Assembly (NCBI RefSeq): GCF_030272615.1
Contig: NC_081411.1
Location: 180,814,977-180,878,976, forward strand
DNA length: 64,000 nt
Direction: 5' to 3'
From: Cryptomeria japonica
Taxonomy: Eukaryota; Streptophyta; Pinopsida; Cupressales; Cupressaceae
Under the pieces are notes generated by a model. That model searched no databases, had not been told where the DNA came from, and worked only from the letters and a program-made list of their open reading frames with translations. Below are positions 34,905 to 46,116 of the stretch, piece by piece. Both the position numbers and the translations under genes were made by a program. Within the stretch, counting starts at the first letter, position 1. The number at the start of each line of letters is the position of its first letter.

Positions 34905-34909
34905 CTAAT
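34905..34909 (+). repeat. target-site duplication of element F, right copy
   Basis: CTAAT, one mismatch from CTAGT at 31602-31606. Confidence 0.7.
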
Positions 34910-36435
34910 GCTAAAGATTCTATAAAATTGAGAGGGGTCAAAAATTTGTGATCCTCATCCAAAACACCTATTAGACACAACTCAAACAAATTTTATAATT
35001 TTTTTTTGGATGAAGTCATGTTACCTATAAATATTACCATAAGTCAAAGATCATTTGAGAAATTCAATCCCTAGTATGTGAAAATTAATAAGCAACAAAT
35101 CTCTTGTTGTTGTAAAACACACATGTAATTTTATTAGTATTATGATGTTTTTCAATATATACATTGTGTTTTGCATAGTAACATGCTTATCCAGTAATGT
35201 GGTTTGATATGCCACCTGAAAAAATCAAAGAATTTGTAGCGAGTTTATTTTGTTAAATGTGTAATGGGCAATTATTTTATTTAAGTTCATGCATCTTTGG
35301 ACAATATTCTAGTTGTGGCAAATTTTCATTACTAGTAGAATGCATGCATGAGAGTAGTGAAGGTGATTTTGGACAAGAACTAGTAGATGTTAAAAGATTT
35401 AAGAATGTTGAGTATCCCTTAAAGAAAGGAAAAACAAGAAAGTGTGTCTATTTAATCACATAAAAGGTTAGTGTACATGCATTCATGTCAGAATTTAAGA
35501 GTAAGATTGTACCAAAATATCTGACACACTCTCAACATGTTAGATGGCTTGATGCTCAATTTTGTACATTTAGAAATTCATTTCTAGTTGGAAGTATACT
35601 ATCAGGGGTAGACTTTGCAGAAAAATATAATCTTAAGCCACAAGAGGAAATTCAATCTCAGTATTACAATTCCACTCAGGTTGCTATTTTTGTTCATATT
35701 GTTTATAAACATGCAGATAATATCACAAAAGTTGATAGAAATTTTTGAAGAGAGTACCATTTCTATGTGAGAGATAATCGGATGCACTCATCAGAGTTTG
35801 ATCATATTGTTTCAACATATTGTATACAAATTTAAGAGAAAGAGGAATCCTAATGACATAATATCTTATATGGTCACATAATTGTATAGGACAATTCAAG
35901 AATGCTTGAATGTTTTATTGGTTAAGCAGGGCTCACAAGGAATAAAATATCCAACATATATGGAGATTTTTTGAAGCTAGACATGGTAAAGTATAACATG
36001 ATGGAGTTGGTGCATGTGTTAAAAGAATTCTTGCATGAAAGTAATAAAAATTTAAAGATAATATTAAATTTAAAGATGCACATGTAATTATGAATTTGTG
36101 CAATACAACATTATCTATTCGATCAGATGTGAACTCTATGGTTCAGTGATTCTTTTGGTTAGTTGAAGAAGAGAACATTGTAACCATACTTGATTGTGAG
36201 ACAATTAGCGGGTCAAAAAAATGACATTCATTTAAGAGTTCAAATGCAAGCACATAGACTTGGACAAGGGAACTTGCATGTTTTTGTTAGTTTTATATTT
36301 TAGGTGATTCTAATGTATGTGAGAATACTAAATGGGTTAAAGAGTGGAATCAAAGATCATTAACACCTGCTCAAGCGCAAGATCATATTGACATAACAAT
36401 GGAAGATAATGATCAATCATTTGCATCAAATGATT

Positions 36436-36440
<5 letters not shown>
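34905..36440 (+). pseudogene. gene remnant J, 3' part with HGK...HDG motif
   Basis: This continues J after element F. After the junction the text reads AKDSIKLRGVKNL, a stop, then ISQRSFEKFNP and SCCCKTHM near 35100, a cysteine-rich segment near 35257-35345, and VRWLDAQFCTFRNSF (35540). Next come YYNSTQVAIFVHIVYKH, then REYHFYVRDNRMHSSEF (35750) and FFEARHGKV...HDGVGACVKRIL (35970-36035), with a later FFWLVEEE near 36150. Stops and frameshifts are frequent. The HGK-x-HDG-x-GA-VKR signature is one I remember from uncharacterised eukaryotic proteins likely derived from a transposase. That recollection is not a database result. Confidence 0.65.
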
Positions 36441-36559
<119 letters not shown>

Positions 36560-37829
36560 GTTGGTAAACATATTTGTCACTGCGGTTGTTTACCTGAAAC
36601 TGAACTTGTTTGCCCGATGAGCAGTGACAAACATTCAAACAGATGGAGAGATCGTTTTGTGAAACATGATCATATGATATGCGTATTTAGGGATTTTGTG
36701 TATTTTTAACCTGAAAGTACATAAAGGAGAAAACATAAAACTAAAAAGAAATAAAGATAGAAACCCCAACAATACACATACGGCCATCAACTGAGATTTC
36801 TCAACATTAGCAACAAATTACAAGGGGAGTTTATAAGGTAATATGCTTAGCCATGAGATGACGATAAAGAAGATTGACAAATCTCAACATACGGAGAGAT
36901 AAGATACTTTAACACATTCAAACTGACATAACAAAGGTTGCTTGTGCATCATCACATCAATTGTACAAATCACATATGCATAAAAAGACTTCCAATTTGA
37001 CATACAAAAAATTAGAAATGATAACACATGAATACATTTAGAACACATGAACTAAGACGTATTATTCATTATCCTTTTGGAAATATACAAGTCTAAAATA
37101 CTTTCTATACATAGTGCAAATCAAAATGTCATTACAAGTTTCTCCTAGAATTCCAGCAAAGTTTTCCCCTCTATAAAAGTCCCCTCATTAATTAAAAATT
37201 GCCTTCCATTTATAGGCTTTCCCTAATAACTAATTAGTAACCACCCGGTAGCTACCTTTACATTTTTCAATTAGAAACTACTTGGTTTTTCCACAAAAAA
37301 AATTTTAGTTAGAAACTACTCAACTTTTATATAAAATTAGTCAATTTCCTAACCTTTGACTAAAGTATGACAAAATTCATAATTTCCAAAAGATAACTTA
37401 AAACCAAGTTATTGATTTTGTCAGAATGACCATTATGTATTCTCTTAACCTATGAATTGTTCTTTCTGATTGCGTTTGCTAAGCAACTTTCCTTTCTATG
37501 AACATAATTTCTTCTTGAATAATAATGGGAAAGCTTGCATTAGGTATGACTATTTCCCTTTCCTTCATTTTCATTGTTACCTTTCATATCTCAACAAGCA
37601 TCTTGGGAAAAATACTTGTCATTGCAAATCACCCCACACATTAGCTATAAAGAAGAAACATCTTTCATATAGGTTCTCTGTAGCATTTTAAAGATGAAAA
37701 CCTTTGAAAATGATGTAGATATCACCCAAGACATAGTTCCATTGAAGATGATATCTCAGCCTTCATTCACTTGTCTGACTACCTCTTAGCTTGTGAGATG
37801 CTCCCATAGTAATTTCTTCTCCCAAATAA

Positions 37830-39148
37830 TAACACACCTGTAATCTTCCCAAGTCGTTCATTTGCCATGCGAATTTCACGTTTTATTCAAATAGGAGTTG
37901 AAGCTACCAAGAAAACTTGTCCATGCTATAGGATTAAAATATGATGTGTATTGATTCAAATATTTTGAGGGATTCCTTACGAACTCCATAGTGGCACATT
38001 CATAATAGTTGTAATGCTTCAACATGCTGATGGACATCCATACTTAGTGTAGAGACTACAATCTTTTCAATAAGTCCACTTCGTGAAGAACCTTTCAATC
38101 ATTGTCTTCTTTGAGGAATTTTCTTTTTTATTGCTCACATGTTGAGTCTATGTTTTTGCATGTTCTATGCAAGCCAAGAATGAAGGAATTGTGACATGGC
38201 TATTTGCCTTGAAATGAGTACATATCTCCACAAGGCATTCTATCAAACAAGTCATGTGGCTTGTTTAATGAGTTTACAAATGTGTCGTGTATTTTGCAAC
38301 TATAATGTTTGATAAAAATCCCTTTGATATTTGTGTATTCATTACCCTCCATGAGTGGAAGTATCTTCCACATATTTTATTAATGCTCCCTACATTCAGA
38401 TCATGGCACACCAAGAGACCACACTGCTTGAGGTACCAACGACAAGTGATTTGTATGCTTGGTTTGCGATCTCACATTTGTACCTTCATTTCCACCCACT
38501 TGCAATCATTGCAGTCCATATTCGGCATGTTGTCCTATCATAAAATACAAACTACAATGCTTCACAAAAATGGATTTGTGCCTCCATATTGGCATTTCTT
38601 GGAATCATTATGTCAAACAACTTGTGTATATGCAGATTACTTTGCATCACTTTTATTGCAACATTTAATCAAAGACTTCTCCTGCCTTGTGTATGCTTCC
38701 AGATTTAACTTTTCTGCAATCATGGCACATCGTGGGAAGATATCTCCTAAGGCTTTCTGTTAAACTCTTCATACATCTTTTCTATGCTTCTACAGTCACA
38801 TACATGACTACCAAGGTAGCCATTTTGGTGCAAAAACAAAAATGATGCCTTTATAGTTTCAAATTGAATTTGATTCGAAGTTTCTAAAGCAAAATTTTCA
38901 ACTCAATACTTGACAAAAATTTCCTCATCGATATGCCTCAACACAAATACATTTCATGAATATCCATTTTCCATCGGGAGGTAGAATGTTGGAAAATGTT
39001 GGTATGTGTTTATAACTCCAATGTTTGACAAAAAATGATGTGTCTTTAACCTGGTTCGAAGCTCCCATTTTGCTTTCATGTCTCCAGAGCAGCTACATTT
39101 TCAACATCTGATGAAACCATTTATCTTCAGTGCATTGATGAATGTTCA
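37830..39148 (-). pseudogene. decayed PPR gene inside the 3' LTR of G
   Basis: This is the left-LTR copy of the PPR remnant described at 43700-45292, on the strand of element transcription. Visible PPR-like text includes LFDRMPCGDMYSF (about 38250-38210) and YGVRKESLKIFESIH (about 38000-37950), matching the helix signatures LFDKMP..(D/N)VVSW and GHGKEALKLFEQM. The segment with ENALVDVHAKC and MPQKDVI is missing here because of the ~255-bp deletion. Many stops and frameshifts; not functional. Confidence 0.6.
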
Positions 39149-39204
39149 AAAACTGCTACTTGAAGCTCTTTTTTTTGTTTTTGTTTTTAAAACTCTTATG
39201 AAAA

Positions 39205-39313
39205 AGGTTAAGAATGCTCACTTTTTGAGCATTTCTAACCTTCTTGAAAAAGTGGGACACGCAAGGTTAAGAAGTGAGGTTAGAAATGCTCAAAAAGTGA
39301 GCATTCTTAACCT
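39205..39313. repeat. perfect 37-bp inverted repeat in the 3' LTR of G
   Basis: Arms at 39205-39241 and 39277-39313 are exact reverse complements with a 35-base spacer. A third, direct and slightly diverged copy of the first arm follows at about 39322-39359. Each arm also contains a short internal palindrome (GCTCACTTTTTGAGC). A transcript would fold into a strong hairpin. The same block, with two differences in the arms, is in the 5' LTR at about 45349-45457. Confidence 0.9.
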
Positions 39314-39964
39314 TCTTGGCAAAAGGTTAAGAATGCTAAAAAACGGAGCACTTCTAACCTACTGCTTCAACGGATTATCCTCTAGACCTTGGAAACCATT
39401 GATCATAGAGAGGAATCAAGGAAGAATGCAACCAACACTTTTAGACAAATTTTTATCGCAAATGACCAGACATATTAAAATAATTTAAAATATTAAATTA
39501 TTATTTAAGAAATAATTTAAATATTTTAAATTTATTTCTTTGGCTAGAGAAAAATGACATAACTTTCAAATGGTAGGGAGTTAAGTCCTGAAATTTGAAA
39601 CACGCATCAATGGCAGGGAAATATGTCCACACAATTATTTATACCTTATGAAAAATCCGAGGATGAGATATTTTAATCATTTTGGGGTAACGGACACCAA
39701 AAATTGGAAGTTTAAAATATGACAAAGTATGAACTGGGTTTAGGTGAAAGTTGACCATGTGATATAAAATGACACTTAGATCCTGACTATCAACTGATTT
39801 CCCTCAATTTGTGATAATTTTATAAATTCTTCCTTTTTCGTATTTTGACTAGTAATGACCTTGAACAACGCGCTCATTTCTTATGCATAAACACCCATTG
39901 GCCCTTCATTCAACACTGGGATCGATTTGAAATTAAAATTTTAGGTATGCCAAATATGGGGGCA

Positions 39965-40897
39965 ATAGCTAGCTAAGACTGGGGACAAGGACTACAAAGG
40001 ATGCTAGATGAACTTAAAATCTCTAGTTTGCAGGCTAGTGCAGTATCCATTAGGCAACAGAGTCAAAGAGAAAACAACGCAAGGAATAGATAGAGAAACT
40101 AGACAGAAACCAAAAATAAAGGAACGAACACAATAAAAATCAAACTAAAGTATGTACATGGTAGGCAAAGCTCACCTCAAAGCTCTCCATGATTATCATA
40201 CAAAACCATTCACGAGATGAGAGAAATAGGCACCTTTGCGGAATAGTGGAGTACATCCATGTGATACCTATAAGCTTAGCAGGCTGGCAAGATCAACATG
40301 TAGAAGATGAGAAATATATTTGAGAAATGAACCAAACAACCATATCTCATCATAAATCTATGAGCTCTCTTGAAAGATTTGGGTACCATTTTGAACATTA
40401 TGGGCAACTTGTGGAATATTCCCAAGTATACCTATATACTCTATCTGGACATCCCTCTGATAGTCTTGTTTGCAACAAATTGACCCATGAATTAGACAAC
40501 CTTCATATAATCTGTAATATGAAGAAACTTGAGTTGACACATCCATCAAATCATGTTCTTGAATATCATCTTGAAAAGCACCTAAAGAAATACACTCATC
40601 TTAAAACAAAGGATTGAGGTACACACTTTTACCATAGGATAAGTCATCATTTGAAACCTTCAAACACCAATTTGGAATACAATCATTATGAGAATTAACA
40701 ACAAAAAATTTTCATCTTCATTAGATCATCCATCACCTCACTTATCTCTATATTCTTGGTATAGTTTGCAAAACTATCCTCTTTGATAGCGGTGTCTTCT
40801 TGATTTAAAGATTCAAAATGAGGATTGTTTTGAATTTTGGAAACTTCATAAGGCATAGATTGCAATTCCATTGAGATAGTGACATTTATTGATATTC
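39965..40897 (-). other. 3' internal region of element G
   Basis: This lies between the internal ORF and the 3' LTR. It holds decayed sequence continuing from the ORF (stops in all minus frames) and no pol motif. No purine tract is obvious at the LTR boundary. Confidence 0.5.
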
Positions 40898-42301
40898 CTA
40901 AATGGATTTTATTTTCAACCTCCTCATAGATATCTGTATTACTTTTTGTGTTCTCTTGTCCCAATGGTTCCTCTTCATCACACTCTTCATGGAATTTGAA
41001 AACTTCATAGTCAGGAGGCATGCATGATAAAGAGTGGATACTTGATTTTTCATCTTTTTCACTTGAGGTTGATCTAGGAGTTTAGAAAAAGTCTCTATTT
41101 TTGAAGATAAAGAATATGTCTGCAAAATTTTACCTATGGTTGCTTCTCCATTGGTCATATCCATACAAGATTGTCCATTAGGTATCATACCTTTAATTTT
41201 CGCAGAAAAGTTTTCATCTTCAACTGTTAGTGATGGATGAATGAGAATATCCTTTCCACATAGAAATTCATCGTCTGAAGAATTGAGACACGAAGTTAGA
41301 ATGAGAACTATAGGAGATTCTTCTTTATCCCTCTCCTCTTCAATATTTTCTTGAAGCTTGAGTTGCATGGAAGTCTTGAAATCATTTATTTCTCCTTCAA
41401 GCTCCTTGTTTTTAGGTTCATGGAAAACTTCCTCCTTGCTATGGTGATCTTCATAATTCTCATGGCATACAGGAACACAATCTTCTTTTTCTTCTTCGCA
41501 TACATTATCTTGATCTTTCTTTTGACATGTATCTTTATGAGCTAATATGGCTTCACCTTCCTTAACACATGCATAATGTGATGGATCTTTTTCAAAACTT
41601 GGATCATGACAGATCTCATCAAGACCGTGCACATATTCAAGAAAACAATTTTCTCCTTCTTTTTGTTTAATCTCTTGCAATGTTTGAAGCAGAGAAGGAT
41701 GCATTTTGTCATGATCAAGTTTCCTATTTCCATAGAAGCTTTTCAAAAACTTGATATGTGAATCATCGAGAATCTGATTTTGTTGTGAAATGGGTGGAGG
41801 AGAATGAGCATTGACATTATTATCCATTTTTGATTCAAAAATACAATCACGAGCAAAAATTTGGTTCTCTCTTCCATCTTTTTCCTCAATATTTTGTAGA
41901 CTCTAAAGTAGAGAAGGATTAATTTTATTAGGATCAAGTTTCTTTCCACTGTATAAACTCTTCAATAAGTTGACTTGTTTGGGATCATCATGCCTTTGAC
42001 TCTATTGAGCAACTGATATCAAAGAAAGATCACTTTTGTCTTCGTCTTTCTTGATTGTCGTGGATTTAGGTAAATGATCACAAGCAAGAAAACTGATCTC
42101 CTTTCCATCATTTTCTTCAATATCTTGCAACACTTGACATAAAGAGGGATGAATCTTATCAGGAGTAAATTGCATGCCACCATAAAATTTCTTCAAGAAG
42201 TCGACTTGTATGGGCTCATCAAGAACTGGCCTCTTTGGATATACATAATCTTCATCGTCACTTTCACTGTCACTTTCAAATTTTCCTTTGTACCAAACCA
42301 T
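40898..42301 (-). pseudogene. internal ORF of element G with a triplicated motif
   Basis: Minus-strand coding sequence from ATG 42301 (MVWYKGKFESDSESDDED). A motif of about 45 residues occurs three times: VDFLKKFYGG...PDKIHPSLCQVLQDIEE (about 42205-42110), VNLLKSLYSG...PNKINPSLL-stop-SLQNIEE (about 41975-41880) and IKFLKSFYGN...HDKMHPSLLQTLQEI (about 41740-41660). Breaks lie after 42002 and in the second repeat; the third part is open from 41827 to 40898. The remainder is acidic and H/C/E-rich, without knuckles or enzyme motifs. Its position next to the PBS suggests a gag-like role. I do not recognise the protein. Confidence 0.7.
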
Positions 42302-42396
42302 TCTTCTAAATTTGATCTTTCAGATAGAGTCACCAACCTTCATTCTGAATAAGGTACCTTGAAATTTTTGAGGAACAAAGCATACTGGTAGTTCGC

Positions 42397-42414
42397 TCCC
42401 CAGCAGAGTCACCA
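42397..42414 (-). other. primer binding site of element G
   Basis: On the minus strand TGGTGACTCTGCTGGGGA lies six bases after the end of the 5' LTR. From memory this resembles the tRNA-Arg-type PBS of Ogre-like elements (TGGCGACTCTGCTGGGGA). The tRNA assignment should be treated as provisional. Confidence 0.7.
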
Positions 42415-43699
42415 AAAATCTGTTGGTAAACAGATTTGTCACTGCGATCTTTACCTGAAACTGACCCTATTTACCCGATGAGAAGTGACAAGCGTTCCAA
42501 CAGTTGGAGAGATCAATCTGTGAAACACAATCTTCCTCTACATTTGAGAGGGGCAACTCCCTCGTATGATAGGGGTATTTAGGATTTTTGTGTACTTTTA
42601 ACCTGAAAGCACATAAAGGAGAAAACATAAAACTAAAAAGAAATAAAGATAGAAACCCCAACAATAGACATACGACCATCAATTGAGATTTCTTAACATT
42701 AGCAACAAATTACAAGGGGAGTTTATGAGGTAATATCCTTAGCCATGAGATGACGATAAAGAAGAATGACAAATCTCAACATACAGAGAGATAAGATACT
42801 TCAACACATTCAAACTGAGATACCAAAGGTTGCTTGTGCATTATCACATCAATTGTACAAATCACATATGCATAAAAAGACTTCCAATTTGACATACAAA
42901 AAATCAACAATGATAACACACGAATACATTTAGAACACACGAACTAAGACATATTATTCATTATCTTTTTGGAAATATACAAGTCGAAAATCCTTTCTAT
43001 ACATAGTGCAAATCAAAATGTCATTACAAGTTTCTCTTGGAATTCCAACAGAGTTTTCCCCTCTGTAAAAATTCCCCCCGTTAATTACAAATTGCCTTCC
43101 ATTTATAGGCTCTCCTTGATAACTAATTAAAAACCACTCAGTAACTACCTTTACATTTTTGAGTTAGAAACTACTTGGTTTTTGTAAAAAAAAAGAGTTT
43201 AGTTAGAAACTACTCAACTTTTATACAAAATAGTCTATTTCATAACCTTTTACTAAAGTATGACAAAATTCATAATTTCCAAAAGATAACTTAAAACGAA
43301 GTTATTGATTTTGTCAGAATGACCATTATGTATTCTCTTAACTTGTGAATCGTGCTTTCTGATAGCGTTTGCTAAGCAACTTTCCTTTCTATGAACATAA
43401 TGCCTTCTTGAATAATAATAGGAAAGCTTGCATTAGGTATGAATAATTCTCTTTCCTTCATTTTCATTGTCACCTTTCATATCTCAAAAAGCATCTTGGG
43501 AAAAATACTTTTCATTGCAAATCACCCCACACATTAGCTATAAAGAAGAAACATCTTTCACATAGGTTCTCTGTAACATTTTAAAGATGAAAACCTTTGA
43601 AAATGATGTAGATATCACCCAAGACATAGTTCCATTGAAGATGACATCTCGGCCTTCATTCACTTGTCTGACTACCTCTTAGCTTGTGAGATGCTCGCA

Positions 43700-45292
43700 A
43701 GGTAATTTTTGCTCCCAAATAATAACAGACCTGTAATCTTCCCAAGACCTTCATTTGCCATGCCAATTTCATGATTTATTTACATAGGAGTTGAAGGCAC
43801 CAAGAAAACCCGTCCATGCTATATGATTAAAATATAACATGTATTGATTCAAATATTTTGAGGGATTCCTTACGAACTCCATATTGGCACATTCATAATA
43901 GTTGCAATGCTTTAACGCACTGATGGACATCCATACTTAGCGCAGAGACTACAATATTGTAAACAAGTCCACTTTGTGAAGAACCTTTAAATCATTGTCT
44001 TCTTTGAGGAATTTTCTTTTTAATTGCTCGATGTTGAGTCTATGTTTCTACATGTTCTATGCAGGCCAAGAATGAAGGAATTGTGACATGGCTATTTGCC
44101 TTGAAATGTGTACATATCTCCACAAGGAATTCTATCAAACCAGTCATGTGGCTCATTTAATGAGTTCACAAATGCGTCTTGTATTTTGCAACTATAATGT
44201 TTGATAAAAATTCCTGTGATATTTGTGTATTCATTACCCTCCATGAGTGGGTGTATCTTCCACATATTTTATTAATGCTCCCTACATTCAGATCATGGCA
44301 CACCAAGAGACCACATTGCTTGAGGTACCAACGACAAGTGATTTGTATGCTTGGTTTGTGACCTCACATTTGCACCTTCATTTCCACCCACTTGCAATCA
44401 TTGCAGTCCATATTCGGCATGCCCTATCACAAAATCCAAACTACAATGCTTCACAAAAATGGATTTGCATCTCCATATTGTCATTTGTTGGAGTCATTCT
44501 ATCAAACAACTTGAGTATATGCAGATTACTCTGCATCTTTTTTATTGCAATATTTAATCAAACACTTCGCCTCCCTCGTGTATGCTTCCAGATTTTAGTT
44601 TTCTGCAATCATGGGACATTGTGGGAAGATATCTCTTGAGGTTTTCTATTAAACTCTCCACACATCTTTTCTATGCTTCTACAGTCACATACACGACTAC
44701 CAAGGTACCCATTTTGGTGCAAAAACAAAAATGACAGCTTTATAGTTGCAAATTGAATTTGATTAGAAGTTTCTAAAGCTGACTTAATGATTCTATTTGC
44801 GTAGATCCTATGATCATTGTATTCCATTCCTCAAGATGACATCTTTTTGAGGCATTCAACCAATGGTTGTAGAATTTGACTTTACCCTGCCAATTGCATT
44901 TGTTTGATAATTTTTGAAATCTTTTCGCCAATTTAGTTTGTGCAAATCTGACATTACCATGTGCCATAAGATGACATGTATTTAGAGCATTATGTCAGAC
45001 AATTCACTTGCATTTCGCATGCACGTCTACCAGAGCATTTTCAACTCAATACTTGACAAAAATTTACTCATCGATATGCCTCAATGGAAATACATTTCAT
45101 GAATATCCATTTTCCACAGGCAAGGAGAATGTTGGAAAATGTTGGTATGTGTTTATAACTCCAATGTTTGACAAAAACCGATGTGTCTTTAACCTGGTTT
45201 GAAGCTCCCATTATGCTTTCATGTCTCCAGTGCAGTTGCATTTTCAACATCTGGTGAAACCATTTATCTTTAGTGCATTGATGAATGTTCAT
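43700..45292 (-). pseudogene. decayed PPR (pentatricopeptide repeat) gene inside the 5' LTR of G
   Basis: On the minus strand, over several frames, phrases typical of plant PLS-class PPR proteins occur in order. They are PTFSNILLACGKW (from about 45200), VENALVDVHAKC (45045-45010; compare VGNALVDMYAKC), MPQKDVI (44855-44835), WNTMIIGSTQ, ALETSNQIQFATIK, CRSIEK followed by EFNRKPQEISSHNV (about 44685-44625; compare GSIEKARELFDKMPQRDVVSWN), KLFDRMTP (about 44512) and FDRIPCGDMY (about 44130). PPR proteins bind organellar RNA. Stops and frameshifts show that this copy is dead. It lies in the element's sense direction and wholly inside the LTR. Confidence 0.72.
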
Positions 45293-45348
45293 AACCTACT
45301 ACTTGAAGCTCTTTTTTTTATTTTTGTTTTTAAAACTCTTATGAAAAA

Positions 45349-45457
45349 GGTTAAGAATGCTCAGTTTTTGAGCATTTCTAACCTTCTTGACAAAGTGGGA
45401 CTCGCAAGGTTAATAAATGAGGTTAGAAATGCTCAAAAAGTGAGCATTCTTAAGCTT
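45349..45457. repeat. hairpin block in the 5' LTR of G
   Basis: Counterpart of 39205-39313, with two differences that break perfect pairing of the arms. The third related arm follows at about 45466-45503. Confidence 0.85.
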
Positions 45458-46111
45458 CTTGGCAAAAGGTTAAGAATGCTAAAAAACCGAGCATTTCTAA
45501 CCTTCTGTTTCAACGAATTATCCTCTAGACCTTGGAAACCATTGATCATAGAGAGGAATCAAGGAAGAATGTAATCAACGCTTTTAGACAACTTTTTATC
45601 ACAAATGACCAAACATATTAAAATAATTTAAAATATTAAATTATTATTTAAGAAATAATTTAAATATTTTAAATTTATTGCTTTGGATGGAGAAAAATGA
45701 CGTAACTTTCAAATGGTAGGGAGTTAGGTCGTGAAATTTGAAACACGAATCAATGACAAGGAAATAAGTCCATACAATTATTTACATCTCATGATGAAGC
45801 CTAGGATGAGATATTTTAATTATTTTGGGGCAACGGACACCAAAAATTGAAAGTTTAAAATATGACAAAGTATGAACTGGGTTTAGGTGAAAGTTGGCCA
45901 TGTGATATAAAATGATGCTTAGATCTTGACTATCGACTGATTTCCCTCAATTTGTGATAACTTTTAAAATTCTTCCATTTTTCATATTTTGACTAGTGAT
46001 GAGCTTGAACAACACGCTCATTTCTTATGCATAAACACACGTTGTCCCTTCATTTAACATTGCGATCGATTTGAAATTCAAATTTTAGGTATGCCAAATA
46101 TGGGGAAAACA

Positions 46112-46116
46112 ATATG
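46112..46116 (+). repeat. target-site duplication of element G, right copy
   Basis: ATATG, matching 36554-36558. Confidence 0.8.

Larger units (their letters stand above)
42421..46111 (-). repeat. 5' LTR of element G
   Basis: 3,691 bp, TGTTGGTAAACAGATTTG...ATATGGGGAAAACA on the plus strand. It retains the ~255 bp (about 44780-45034) missing from the 3' LTR. Confidence 0.93.

Noticed and set aside
38287..38763. 158-codon plus-strand open frame in the 3' LTR of G (and its counterpart at 44179-44639)
   Set aside because: It lies antisense to the PPR-derived sequence, and its peptide shows no family features. The PPR text is on the other strand.
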